From: Lachnospiraceae bacterium 3-1
GTDB taxonomy: Bacteria; Bacillota; Clostridia; Lachnospirales; Lachnospiraceae
Length of the DNA stretch: 64,000 nt
Assembly: GCA_000403255.2 (NCBI GenBank)
Contig: KE159582.1
Span: 478,417 to 542,416 of the forward strand
Direction: 5' to 3'
The notes beneath the pieces are model-generated. The model ran no database searches and was not told where the DNA came from. It saw only the letters and a program-made list of their open reading frames with translations. Positions 1 to 9,724 of this stretch are shown here, piece after piece. Every line of letters starts with the position of its first letter. The stretch's first letter is position 1. Position numbers and translations under genes: made by a program.

Positions 1-363
1 GGAGAAGCGCTCACAGAGTCTCTCCACGGTAGACAGACGCAGAAAATACTCCGCGAGGACGCGGAGGATGAAGAACAGGCCATAGCCGGAGTAAGGGACG
101 ATGAAGTCCGGGAGGATGGCATGGGTATGGCCGCAGGTACAGATGAGGCGCATGATACAGAGGCTGTGGCGGACAGGGACACCACTTATAAAGTCGACCA
201 GGGAACGGCCATAATAGGCATGGATGCGGCAGGAACCCCTGGCCCCACAGCAGGGACAGGTCTGAAATTCCGGGTGGAATCTCTTCATAAAGGAATCAAA
301 GAGGGCTTTTGATGAACTTTTTATGCGGATTAGCTTGCAAAACAGGGAGTTTTCTCTTATCAT
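1..363 (-). CDS. DUF6431-type protein, 3' end cut by window edge
   Basis: The open frame runs on the minus strand from an ATG at 361-363 to the window edge with no stop (121 codons seen). It contains a zinc-ribbon start (TCPCCGARGSCRIHAYYGR) and a second cysteine pair in LICTCGHTHAILPDFIVPY. From memory this is the pattern of the DUF6431 family, which in Lachnospiraceae sits inside or beside transposon-like elements; its biochemical role is not known to me. No strong ribosome site precedes the ATG, so the start is uncertain. It points away from the tape-measure gene and probably belongs to a mobile element that removed the 5' part of that gene. Confidence 0.6.
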   Translation of the reverse strand, partial: MIRENSLFCKLIRIKSSSKALFDSFMKRFHPEFQTCPCCGARGSCRIHAYYGRSLVDFISGVPVRHSLCIMRLICTCGHTHAILPDFIVPYSGYGLFFILRVLAEYFLRLSTVERLCERFS

Positions 364-620
364 AGTATATGTCGGTGGTGCCGGAGCCTCACAAGTGGGA
401 CATGATCCCGTATACGGCAGGCACACTGGTATGTGAGAGAAAGAACGAACTGTTGGAGGGGCTGTTCTTTCTCTTTTTTTTGTTCCATAAAAACTATATC
501 GGAATGACATGGGATGGTCAAGAGGGAAACGTGCCGCATCCTACAGCACGCTCTTGTAGATAGTATTTGACACTTGAGAATTTAATTTGACGTTTTTGTG
601 CGGGAGACAGGAACTTTAGT
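364..620. other. junction between DUF6431 element and truncated tail gene
   Basis: No convincing gene. It holds one hairpin terminator (listed separately) and a short AT-rich stretch with TTGACACTTGAG and ATTTGACG motifs near 568-593 that could be part of an element end. The tape-measure homology seems to begin near 636, just right of this stretch, so the insertion or deletion breakpoint should lie between about 560 and 640. Confidence 0.35.
436..481 (+). terminator. rho-independent terminator
   Basis: A perfect 11-bp stem, AGAGAAAGAAC (436-446) with GTTCTTTCTCT (464-474), is followed directly by a run of T. It would stop transcription coming from the left on the plus strand, ahead of the tape-measure gene. 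Confidence 0.7.
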
Positions 621-3600
621 TTGCTGGGCTACAAGCAGAATTCAAAACTTTTTAAAGATACTTCAATGTCAAAAAAATATACTCAACTGTTAGATTCAGC
701 CCAATTAGCAAATAGCACAAAAGAATTAAATAATATTCGCCTTCAATTGGGAGCATTCCGTTCTGAATTAAAAGTAACAGGAAATACAGGAATGACTATG
801 GCTGATACCTTAAAGAGTGGTTTTTCTAAGGTACTGCAATTCTTCGGTGGCTATAGCCTTATTATGCGTTTCACAGCACAATTAAAGAATGCATGGAGAG
901 AAGCAGAGGAATTAGATTCTGCTATGACCGACTTATCCCGTGTAAATGCTGAAATTTCGAGGGGGAATTTCCCGGATTATCTTGATAAAGTAATTAGCAG
1001 GACAAAGGAATTGGCAGTTGCAACAAAAGATTATATAGACGCAATGACTACGTTTTCTAGGGCTGGTTATAACCTTGCAGATTCAGAGGCATTAGCTGAT
1101 ATGGCAGTACAGCTTGAGCATGTTGGGGACATGGGGGCAGAAGATGCTTCAAAAGCATTATTAGCTGGTTTACAGGGATATGATAAGATTGATGGATATG
1201 GAATGGATCAGCTTGCAGAAAAAGCACAGGCATTGAATGATAAAATTGACCTTATCGGAAATACAGCATCAATCAGCCAGGAAGAAGTCGCTAGAGGGAT
1301 TCAAGCTGTCGGATCAGTTATGAGTGATGCAAATACCAGTGTTGATGAATTCATTGCCATGCTTGGTGCTGGCAATAGGGCAGTACAGGATAGTAATAAG
1401 GTCGCATTAGCAATCCGCACTTCTGCGCTTAGAATTCGTGGATGTACGGTAGAACTACAAGAGATGGGTGAGGAGACAGACGATGTTATTGAATCCACAT
1501 CTACTTTAGCTGCAAAAATCAAAGCACTGACAAATATAGATGGTAGTGGCGGTGTAAATATTCTGGAAGCAGATGAAGAAACTTTCAGGAGTATTTATGA
1601 TATCTATAATGACATTTCAAAAGTTTATTCTAAAATGTCAGATACGGATGCCAGCGCATTACTTGAACTTATCGCGGGAAAACACAGATCGAATCAAGTT
1701 TCTTCAATTTTGGGAAATATGGCGGAGGCAAATGAACTTCTAAACAGTTCTCTGAATGCAGCAGGAACGGCAAGCAATGAGTACCAAATTTACTTAGATA
1801 GTGCAAAAGCATCAACTGAAAGATTTGGCGTTGCAATGACCGAAACCTATAACAACGTCATAAACGGAGAAACGGTAAAAGGGCTGACGAATGCTGGAAC
1901 AGCAGTACTAGATTTTGCAAATTCCTGTGGAATTCTTGAAGGAACATTGAAAGGATTTTTGGCATTAGGCATATTGAAAGGTATTACTACGCTTTCAGTA
2001 GCATTTAAAAACAGTGCGGTACAGGCTGGTAATTTTGGAACAGCATTAAGCACTGTAAAAGATATGTCTTTAATGGTAAGAGGAACGACAAAATATACTG
2101 AGGCAATGAGTACATTACAGAAATCATGTATTGGATTGACAAATGCTCAATTAAGGCAGATTTTATCTAATAGAAATTTAACGGAATCTGAATTGATTGA
2201 AATTTTACAGTTAAAGAATTTAGAAGCTGAAAAGCAAAAAGCAAGATTAAATCAACTTGGATTAACACAATCTACAAATGCACAGACAGCAGCGAACGAA
2301 GCAGCTACAACGAGCACATTTAAACTTTCAGCAGCAGTGAGAGGGTTCGGAGCAAGTGTAAAAACTGCCTTTTTATCAAATCCAATTGGCATGATTATGT
2401 TAGGGATTTCTACCGCTATTGGGGTGTTTTCATCAGCAATCAGCAAAAGCAACCAAAAAGCAGAGGAAGCTAGACAAAAAGCCAAAGAATCCGCAGACGC
2501 ATATAAGGAAACATCTTCTTCCATGGATGATTATATTTCAAAATATTCTGAACTCCGTAAACAGCTCATTGCAGCAAAAGGGAATGAAGAAGAAACTTAT
2601 AATGTAAAGAAGCAAATGTTAGACCTCCAGACGGAATTAAACGAAAAATATGGGGAAGAACATGGTTGCTTAAACCTTGTGACTGACGCATATAAAAATC
2701 AGACAAAAGCAATTAAGGAATTAAATAAAGAATCGGCAAATAAATTCCTTAATGAAAACCGTGGTGGAATAGAAGAGGCTGCGAATAAAATGGAATCAGA
2801 TAATACATATCATCTGGGAACTATGAATGGTATGGTAAATGCTGATGAACTTAATTTATTGGACAAAATAAAAAAGATAGCTGATTCAAACGGAATAGAT
2901 TTCACAGATAAGGGGTTCCGGTTTGTAGGCGGTGCGGAAGAAGCTTCAGAATCCATAGATAATTTTATGGATGAAATAAAATTATTGCAAAAAGATTCCG
3001 ATGATGTTTCTGAAGTCATGGCTGGTATTTTTGATGGGCTGCTCGATAATTCTGGGGATGCCCTATCAGATGCAAACAATATTATCAACAAATACCAGGA
3101 AACCTATAACCAGGCAAAAATGGCTCAGATAGCTTCAGATGATAACCTGTCAGAAGGTTATGATAAAGCAGTATCAGCAGTAGAAGCATATAACGAAGCC
3201 GTATTGAGGAGCGAAGACCCTTATAATGATGAAAACGTCAATAAGGCATGGAACGACTTGCAGACAGTGAAACAGGGAATACAGGAAAATAAAGCGGAAT
3301 GGGGAAAGTATTCCAGCGTTATGGAGGATGTGTTCTCAGCAGCTAATGATGATGTATATTCTTTCTACCAGGCGTTGCAAGATGATACAGAAATCACAAA
3401 ATTAGCAGGGAAATTAAAAGGGCTGTCAGACGTGGACTTACAGGCAATGGCGGATGACGGCAGCAATGGGGATGCATTTGATATTTTGTATGAAAAAGCA
3501 AAAGAATACGGGATTATTACGGATGACAATGCAGAGGGGATACAGGAAATTTTAGATCTTCTTACGGAATGGGGCATACTGCAAAAAGACATTTCAGAAA

Positions 3601-6600
3601 CGGAGCTTCCGGAACCGCCATCCTACAAATCCTCCCTAGACGGTGTACAATCCCTGTCCGACAACCTCAAAACCCTCATGGAAGTTTACGACGATGTACA
3701 GGACGGAGAGGAATTCGACTGGTCTTCCATCCTGAACAATGAAGAATTTGAAAAAGTTTTCGGCGGCGCAGGGAAAGTCTATGACGATTTCATCAAGACT
3801 GTCACTAAGAACCCAGATGACATCACCGCGTGTCAGAAAGCCTTTGATGACCTTGCGACTTCACTCATTGACAATAGCGGGATCTGGGATAATTTAACCG
3901 CTGAAACAGAGAAGGCCACTGTCGCAATGTTGGAGGAAAATGGTGTTGTAAATGCAGCAGAATTAGTAGCCTCCAGGCTTGCTTTGCAGGAAGAATGGCT
4001 TGCTCTCGCAAAAGACAATACGGCACTTGCAGGAAGGAAACTTTCTGACGTTACATGGGAAGAGATTGGCGCGCTATTGCATGAAAATGAAGAAGCCGCA
4101 TCAACTTCTCAAAGCATTGCAGCTCTTGCCCTGGAAAAGATGGATTTAAACAACACTGTCATTGACACTACAGATGACGTGAATCAGATTGTAGCCATTG
4201 CAAACGCAGCAGGGGCTTCCACCGCCTATATCCAGGCTCTTGCCAAAGCATTGGTGAATTTTAAATCCATGCAGTTCGACACAAGCACACTGGGAGGAAA
4301 AGTGGGAAATGCAGCAAGGAATGTTGCAGTCAATGCATTTGAAAATGGTTTAAAATCAGCCCTTTCTGCAGAATTGGAAAACGCAAAACTGGATGCGTCC
4401 CAGTTCTATGCAAAATCAGGAGGCGCAGGAGGATCTGGGAAGTCAGGGAAGTCTGGTTCTGGGAAATCCGGTTCCGATAAAGAAGCAAAAGAATCCATAG
4501 AAGTGTTTGACTTTATAGAAATTGCAATCTCCCGTGTGGAAAAAGCCATAGAACGGTTAAAGACACGCGCAGAAGAAACCTTCCGCAGCTTCACTTCCAG
4601 AGGACGGGAATATCAAAAAGCCATTTCTGAAATTACAAAAGAAATTGATATCCAAAGACAGGGATATGAAAAGTACATTGCCAGGGCGAACAGCATCGGC
4701 TTGGAAGAACCCTGGGCAAAACAGGTGCGCGACGGAAACATTAATATTGCGGATGTTGCGGACGACGGATTGAAGGAACGGATTAAAAATTACAAAGAGT
4801 GGTATGAAAAAGCCCTGGAATGCCGGGAAAAACTGGAAGAGCTGAAAAAGACCCAGAAAGAATTAGCCCGGGAAAAGATTGAACTCTTAATCACAAAATA
4901 CGAAAAGCTTCTGAGCAGTCTGGAATCCACGAGCAAACGCATCCAGAACACAATGGATCTCAAAGAAACCTGGGGATTCTCCGCAAGCGCAAAGGATTAC
5001 ACAAAGCTCAATAAAAACGCGCAGTCCCAGATTTCCAACATCATTAAACAAAACAAAAAGCTGAAAGAGCTGCAAAAGACGGTAACAAAGGGTTCCGAAG
5101 CATGGCACGAATACAATGAACGGATCACCTCCAACAATGAATCCATCCAGGACTTGACCAAAACCATGGCTGAGAATGCCATTGCATCCGCATCCCTTGC
5201 AAAGCAGAATGCAGAAGCCAAAAACAGCGCAAAGGACACTGCAGACGAAAAAACAGACGCAAAACTGTCCGCCGCCTCCACTGCCTCCAGGAAAAACAGC
5301 CTGCTGAACAGCAAAGCAAAAAACATTGACGCAAGGCAGAAGAGCTTACAGACAGCCTACCATAAGACAGCCCAGTCCCGCGCCACTTACGGGAACAAAA
5401 TTTTAAAGGCGAAGAAAAAGGACGTTTCCAAGAAGAATAAAAAGCTGTTCACCCAGGCAGTAGCAAAAGTCAAAGCCGGGAAATTAGTGTCCACTTCCAC
5501 CATTAACGGAATTGTGGGGGCATTAAAATCCGCAAAGGGAAAAGAATCCAAAGAACTGAACGCGCTCCTCTCCTACTGCATCTCTTATAACGCCAACAAG
5601 AATGCGGAAGAGGAAAATAAATTAAACCTGGAGCTGTACGCCCTCACCGCCCAGGAAGAGAAGAAAGCCTTGCGGCAGGAGCAGTTAAGCAATGCTTTAG
5701 ACGCAAACCAGTCCAAAGCGGACAGGTCTACACTTTCCAACGCTGAAACAACATCCGCAAAAAATCAGAACATTGACACCCAGACGCGGCTAAGCAACGC
5801 AAATGCAAACGCACAGACCCAGGACGCAAAGAATGCCGCCAAAGACCGGAAAACAGCCGCAGGGAAAGCCTCTTTCGCAAAAGAGAAATCCTATAAGAAG
5901 CTGAAGGACAAGAAGCTGAAAAAACGCCTGAAGAAAGCCATCGACGCAATCAAAGCGGGGAAAAAGATTGATTCCGACTCCCTGAAAGCGGTCAAGGAAT
6001 ACTGCCAGAAATATTTAAAGGGTAACCTGACCTACTATTACAACTGTGAAGCCTACAATGAAGCCGTGGAAAACGAACTGTCCGCAAAAGAAGCGGAAAC
6101 CCTTGCCAAAGCCCAGGCATACGCATCCGCTTTAGCGGCAAAACGTGAAAAAGCAGAAAACACAGTGTCCGGCAGGGATGCGGAAAACGAACTGCACTCC
6201 GCAGCCGCAAAGAACCAGACCTCCGCAGGCGCAAAGAACAAATATGTGGACAGGCAGATCTCCAACATTTCCCAGAATGCGTCCACATACCAGTCGGCAT
6301 ACAATGTCTCCGTCAATGACTTTAACAGCGCAAAGGGCATAATTAACAAGTCATCCGGGAACGCCGTCATAAATGAAATCAAAACGAAATTTGTAAGCAG
6401 GAACATTTTAATCCCCGCGGATTACCTGGAAAAAGCATATGCAGTCTCCAACAGTTTCGGGCTTGCATGTTCCAATTACAATGAAGCGTTGGAATCCATG
6501 AACGCCGCAAAAGCCACCACAGACCTGTACGCCCAGACTGCAAAGACAGAAAAAGCCGCCCTTGCATTGGAGAAGATGGAAAACATCGACAAGGATTACG

Positions 6601-8759
6601 GGCACAAAATCAGCGTCTTTGAACAGAAGGCAACACGGCTCAACAATTCCATGGACATTGCCCAGGCGAAAGGATACCAGACAAGCAAAAAATACTATGA
6701 ACGTCTGACAGAAAATGAAGAGAAAACCAACCAGACATTGGAGCAGAAACGGAAAGACCTTACAGATTCTTTAAACCAGTCCGTAAGCACAGGCGCAGTC
6801 ACAAAGTTTTCCGACGAATGGTACGAAGCATGTGGAAGGATTGATGACGTAACCAACGCAATCCAGGAATCCGCCGTGTCCCTGGCAGAATTTCAAAAGC
6901 AGATGCGCCAGATCGAATGGGACAATTTTGACTACTTAGAAAGCAGAATGAAAAACACCATTTCCGAGACGGATTTCTTAATCGGAGAACTGTCCAGGGA
7001 AGACCTTGCAAGAGAAGACATCGGATGGATGACAGACCGTGGAAAAGCGGCCGCGTTTCTCCATGCGGGAAATTATGAATCCTACCGGAAACAGGCGGAG
7101 GACTATGCGTCTGAAATCCGTAAAATCAACAGCGAATTGGCGAATGACCCCTATAACAAAGAGTTAGTTGACCGGAAAGACGAGCTGCTGAAATCCTACC
7201 AGGAATGCATCCAGGCGGCGCAGGAAGAGAAATACGCCGTCATAGACCTTTACGCCCAGGGATACGAAGCCCTCTCCGGCAAACTGAAAAACTTAATCAG
7301 CGATTACGAAGAGCTTCTGGACAAAGAGAAGGACGCGTTTGACTACCAGAAAAACATTGCAGACAAGGCAAAGGAAATCGCAGACATCCAAAAACAGATG
7401 GAAGCCTATGCCGGAGACATGTCGGAAGAGACAAGGGCGAAAATCCAGACCTTAAAGGTGTCCTTAGAAGAAGCGGAACGGGATTTAGCGGAAACCCAGT
7501 ACGACAAATACCTCTCTGACACAAAAGAAATGCTCACGGATTTACAGGAAAACTTTGACGAATCCATCCAGCTTCTGATTGATTCCCTGTCCGAGAACTT
7601 CGGGAAGCTGACGGAGGACATGGAAAGCACAGCCGATGAAACATGCAAGTCCATCCTGTCACTTATGACGGGGATTGGATACACCCCCACGGAAGAATTC
7701 GGGAAGCTCTTGGACGGGACGGGGATTGCTTCATCCGTTGCGGCTGTCCTTGCGGAACTGAAGGAATTCCATACAAAAATGACCGCCTATGCCGACAAGC
7801 TTGCGTCTTCCGCAAACACAAACACGGCTGCAGACGGTGGGAACCCTGAAGCCGCAAACGGCACATCCGGGAATGGCGGCACAGCAGGAAACAGACCAGC
7901 ATCTAACGCAACATCCAACGGGACAGACAGCGCGCCAAAGGGAGGGCTGCAAAAGCCGACTGTTATCCAGATCCCAGGGAATGCAGGGATTATCCAGGAT
8001 GTAAATGATACACAGGAAGCACAGAGGAAAAAGGAAGCGGAAAAACAGGCACAGAAGGTTAAAGACCTTACCACTGTGAACGAATACTTAAATAAGCACC
8101 TGAAAAGCACAAAGACAAAACGGGGCGAGCTTTCGGACATCAATAAGAAATTCTATGACAAATACGGAAAGAAGATCCTGGCTACCGCCCAGATGAAAGA
8201 GCTTGCAAAGAAGCTGGGCGTAACATACGACAACCAGAAATCCTCTGGAAGTCTTTACAAAAAACTGAAATCCATCGGAGTAAAGGGATTTCAGGTGGGC
8301 TCTAAACACATCCCCTACGACCAGCCGGCCTTCCTTGGGGAAAATGGAGACGAGCTCCATTTCAGTAAAAACGAAGGGACGCTTACCACAGTTGGCCAGG
8401 GAGACATGGTATTTACAGATGAAATGAGCAAGCGTTTGTGGGAAATCTCACAGATGCCGCCAGAGTTTATCCGTGAAAAATTCGGGATTCCCAGCGTCCA
8501 GCCGCAGACCGCCGCCCTTGCGCCGCTTCCGACATCCATTATTGAGAACAACCAGTACAACGGCGGGGACGTGAACATTACGTTCGGGGACATAAACCTT
8601 CCAAACGTAACAAACGGCCCTGAATTTACAAAAAACGTGGAAAGCGTAATGCGCAACGCAATGTGCACTAAAGGAAGGACAAGGAAATGCGTTGTGGAGT
8701 CCGTGGCTTCTGATTTCCTTGGGAGGCGCAACGGCATGGAGACCTTATGGAGAAGATAA
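621..8759 (+). CDS. phage tail tape measure protein, N-terminus missing
   Basis: This 2712-aa protein has the layout of a siphovirus tape measure: a core (about residues 60-300) with a MERGED pattern of LDSAMTDLSRV and AGYNLADSEALADMAVQLEHVG; hydrophobic segments near 430-465 and 583-607; long coiled-coil Ala/Lys-rich stretches; and a C-terminal motif GENGDELHFSKNEGTL..GDMVF. Such proteins set tail length and sit in the tail tube. The frame opens with TTG directly after a TAG at 618-620, and the usual N-terminal few hundred residues are absent, so it is probably 5'-truncated. Residues about 1550-1980 hold three diverged repeats of roughly 130-150 aa. Base composition changes near 3600 from AT-rich to clearly GC-richer, suggesting a recombined gene. 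No other tail genes follow. Confidence 0.8.
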   Translation: MLGYKQNSKLFKDTSMSKKYTQLLDSAQLANSTKELNNIRLQLGAFRSELKVTGNTGMTMADTLKSGFSKVLQFFGGYSLIMRFTAQLKNAWREAEELDSAMTDLSRVNAEISRGNFPDYLDKVISRTKELAVATKDYIDAMTTFSRAGYNLADSEALADMAVQLEHVGDMGAEDASKALLAGLQGYDKIDGYGMDQLAEKAQALNDKIDLIGNTASISQEEVARGIQAVGSVMSDANTSVDEFIAMLGAGNRAVQDSNKVALAIRTSALRIRGCTVELQEMGEETDDVIESTSTLAAKIKALTNIDGSGGVNILEADEETFRSIYDIYNDISKVYSKMSDTDASALLELIAGKHRSNQVSSILGNMAEANELLNSSLNAAGTASNEYQIYLDSAKASTERFGVAMTETYNNVINGETVKGLTNAGTAVLDFANSCGILEGTLKGFLALGILKGITTLSVAFKNSAVQAGNFGTALSTVKDMSLMVRGTTKYTEAMSTLQKSCIGLTNAQLRQILSNRNLTESELIEILQLKNLEAEKQKARLNQLGLTQSTNAQTAANEAATTSTFKLSAAVRGFGASVKTAFLSNPIGMIMLGISTAIGVFSSAISKSNQKAEEARQKAKESADAYKETSSSMDDYISKYSELRKQLIAAKGNEEETYNVKKQMLDLQTELNEKYGEEHGCLNLVTDAYKNQTKAIKELNKESANKFLNENRGGIEEAANKMESDNTYHLGTMNGMVNADELNLLDKIKKIADSNGIDFTDKGFRFVGGAEEASESIDNFMDEIKLLQKDSDDVSEVMAGIFDGLLDNSGDALSDANNIINKYQETYNQAKMAQIASDDNLSEGYDKAVSAVEAYNEAVLRSEDPYNDENVNKAWNDLQTVKQGIQENKAEWGKYSSVMEDVFSAANDDVYSFYQALQDDTEITKLAGKLKGLSDVDLQAMADDGSNGDAFDILYEKAKEYGIITDDNAEGIQEILDLLTEWGILQKDISETELPEPPSYKSSLDGVQSLSDNLKTLMEVYDDVQDGEEFDWSSILNNEEFEKVFGGAGKVYDDFIKTVTKNPDDITACQKAFDDLATSLIDNSGIWDNLTAETEKATVAMLEENGVVNAAELVASRLALQEEWLALAKDNTALAGRKLSDVTWEEIGALLHENEEAASTSQSIAALALEKMDLNNTVIDTTDDVNQIVAIANAAGASTAYIQALAKALVNFKSMQFDTSTLGGKVGNAARNVAVNAFENGLKSALSAELENAKLDASQFYAKSGGAGGSGKSGKSGSGKSGSDKEAKESIEVFDFIEIAISRVEKAIERLKTRAEETFRSFTSRGREYQKAISEITKEIDIQRQGYEKYIARANSIGLEEPWAKQVRDGNINIADVADDGLKERIKNYKEWYEKALECREKLEELKKTQKELAREKIELLITKYEKLLSSLESTSKRIQNTMDLKETWGFSASAKDYTKLNKNAQSQISNIIKQNKKLKELQKTVTKGSEAWHEYNERITSNNESIQDLTKTMAENAIASASLAKQNAEAKNSAKDTADEKTDAKLSAASTASRKNSLLNSKAKNIDARQKSLQTAYHKTAQSRATYGNKILKAKKKDVSKKNKKLFTQAVAKVKAGKLVSTSTINGIVGALKSAKGKESKELNALLSYCISYNANKNAEEENKLNLELYALTAQEEKKALRQEQLSNALDANQSKADRSTLSNAETTSAKNQNIDTQTRLSNANANAQTQDAKNAAKDRKTAAGKASFAKEKSYKKLKDKKLKKRLKKAIDAIKAGKKIDSDSLKAVKEYCQKYLKGNLTYYYNCEAYNEAVENELSAKEAETLAKAQAYASALAAKREKAENTVSGRDAENELHSAAAKNQTSAGAKNKYVDRQISNISQNASTYQSAYNVSVNDFNSAKGIINKSSGNAVINEIKTKFVSRNILIPADYLEKAYAVSNSFGLACSNYNEALESMNAAKATTDLYAQTAKTEKAALALEKMENIDKDYGHKISVFEQKATRLNNSMDIAQAKGYQTSKKYYERLTENEEKTNQTLEQKRKDLTDSLNQSVSTGAVTKFSDEWYEACGRIDDVTNAIQESAVSLAEFQKQMRQIEWDNFDYLESRMKNTISETDFLIGELSREDLAREDIGWMTDRGKAAAFLHAGNYESYRKQAEDYASEIRKINSELANDPYNKELVDRKDELLKSYQECIQAAQEEKYAVIDLYAQGYEALSGKLKNLISDYEELLDKEKDAFDYQKNIADKAKEIADIQKQMEAYAGDMSEETRAKIQTLKVSLEEAERDLAETQYDKYLSDTKEMLTDLQENFDESIQLLIDSLSENFGKLTEDMESTADETCKSILSLMTGIGYTPTEEFGKLLDGTGIASSVAAVLAELKEFHTKMTAYADKLASSANTNTAADGGNPEAANGTSGNGGTAGNRPASNATSNGTDSAPKGGLQKPTVIQIPGNAGIIQDVNDTQEAQRKKEAEKQAQKVKDLTTVNEYLNKHLKSTKTKRGELSDINKKFYDKYGKKILATAQMKELAKKLGVTYDNQKSSGSLYKKLKSIGVKGFQVGSKHIPYDQPAFLGENGDELHFSKNEGTLTTVGQGDMVFTDEMSKRLWEISQMPPEFIREKFGIPSVQPQTAALAPLPTSIIENNQYNGGDVNITFGDINLPNVTNGPEFTKNVESVMRNAMCTKGRTRKCVVESVASDFLGRRNGMETLWRR

Positions 8760-8837
8760 CCTAAAACATCAGGAGCGCGCCATTTTGACACGGCGCGCCA
8801 CCCTTCATTCAGAAAGGATAAAATATAAATAAAGCGA

Positions 8838-9122
8838 ATGAAAAGAGAAGACATTGACAGAATTGTTTTAGAAAGTTTTAAGGATATAGAAGAAGAGATT
8901 TACATTCAATTTTCCAATAAGCGCGAGGAGATTTTATCTGATTTTAGAAAAGCGGATTTAGAAATTGACAGACAGATGGCGGAATGTCTCTCCTGCATTA
9001 TAACAGCGCAAACGAACGCCATCAATGCAATGCGTGAAATCTTATATAAAATATTTTGCAAAGATGAAGAAGAAACAAAACACACAACCAACGGAGGAAA
9101 CGAGCATGAAATTAAACCGTAA
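8838..9122 (+). CDS. small phage-region protein, unknown
   Basis: A 94-aa charged, mostly helical protein starting MKREDIDRIVLESF, with no motif I recognise. It lies 78 bp after the tape-measure stop, is preceded by GAAAGGATAAAAT about 15-20 bases before the ATG, and overlaps the next ORF by 17 bp, which supports co-translation. In this position it is probably a leftover of the tail gene cluster. Function not assigned. Confidence 0.5.
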   Translation: MKREDIDRIVLESFKDIEEEIYIQFSNKREEILSDFRKADLEIDRQMAECLSCIITAQTNAINAMREILYKIFCKDEEETKHTTNGGNEHEIKP

Positions 9123-9366
9123 AGATCGGAAAATCGAAACTCAGCAGAACATCATAAACCGCCTGGAGGAAGAAAATGAAATATTGAGGCAACAGTTGGA
9201 AGCGCGCTGCCTTGGAAACATGGAAAGCAAGGAAACCCTTGCCGGACAGGCCTACCGGGAATACACGGGGCTGATTGAAGAACTGAACGAAATGAAACAG
9301 GAGTATGTGGAACTGATTAAGGAAATGGCAGAAATGAAAGAAAAAATGAAACGGAAATGTAAATGA
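9106..9366 (+). CDS. small coiled-coil protein, unknown
   Basis: An 86-aa protein (MKLNRKDRKIETQ...) that is almost entirely heptad-like: IINRLEEENEILRQQLE and LIEELNEMKQEYVELIKEM. The start at 9106 is chosen over an upstream in-frame ATG at 9025 because GGAGGAAACGAGC directly precedes it. It overlaps the previous gene by 17 bp. It could be a structural or adaptor protein of the phage remnant; no family recognised. Confidence 0.55.
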   Translation: MKLNRKDRKIETQQNIINRLEEENEILRQQLEARCLGNMESKETLAGQAYREYTGLIEELNEMKQEYVELIKEMAEMKEKMKRKCK

Positions 9367-9376
9367 AATTCAAGTA

Positions 9377-9409
9377 AAAGGCGGTAAATATGAAACTTAC
9401 CGTCTTTTG
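9377..9409 (+). terminator. terminator after the phage ORFs
   Basis: An 11-bp stem (AAAGGCGGTAA at 9377-9387 with TTACCGTCTTT at 9397-9407, one G-U pair) closes the small-ORF operon. It separates the tail remnant from the recombinase unit. Confidence 0.65.
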
Positions 9410-9543
9410 TATGCTGAAAAAATTGCGAGACTAATATAGAAACAAATCAATAGTTTAGGATGCATTTAATTTTATGGAATTGTGAATTGGACAAGCTGTG
9501 AAAAGAATAAAATGATATAAATAATAATTAGTGAGGATGCAAT

Positions 9544-9645
9544 TTGGAAAAAAGTAACAAAAATATAAAAGTAACTGTAGTCTATGGAGATAAAAAATTA
9601 ATTGATTGTATGAAAAATGTAATTATTAAACGCACAAAACAATAG
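9544..9645 (+). CDS. 33-aa ORF upstream of the recombinase
   Basis: TTG start with a GAGGAT ribosome site about 8 bases upstream; the product begins MEKSNKNIKVTVVYGDKK and ends in IIKRTKQ. From memory, tiny ORFs with a V-x-Y-G-D-K ... DCM pattern recur just upstream of large serine recombinases in Clostridia, possibly as directionality or regulatory peptides. That link is recall, not checked. The stop lies 79 bp before the recombinase ATG. Short, so it may be chance. Confidence 0.4.
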   Translation: MEKSNKNIKVTVVYGDKKLIDCMKNVIIKRTKQ

Positions 9646-9657
9646 AAAATAGATCTT

Positions 9658-9691
9658 GTATCATGTATAATAGTTTTAGTGTACATGATAC
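9658..9691 (+). promoter_or_regulatory. recombinase promoter with operator-like inverted repeat
   Basis: A perfect 10-bp inverted repeat (GTATCATGTA at 9658-9667, TACATGATAC at 9682-9691, 14-base gap) overlaps a consensus -10 TATAAT at 9666-9671. The recombinase ATG is at 9725. A protein bound to this repeat would block the promoter. It could also be part of the attachment region or an mRNA hairpin. Confidence 0.5.
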
Positions 9692-9724
9692 GAGGATATA
9701 ATAAATACGATTGGAGAGAACAAT

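Noticed and set aside
6145-6342. Thr/Pro-rich plus-strand ORF inside the tape-measure gene
   Set aside because: Out-of-frame reading of the Ala/Lys repeat; no independent start signal.
4997-8143. Several minus-strand ORFs of 70-136 codons opposite the tape-measure gene
   Set aside because: They mirror the Ala/Lys-rich coding repeats, lack ribosome sites and encode low-complexity Leu/Ser/Arg-rich products.
8315-8854. 179-codon minus-strand ORF at the end of the tape-measure gene
   Set aside because: It lies almost wholly opposite the conserved C-terminal tape-measure motif and has no recognisable domain.
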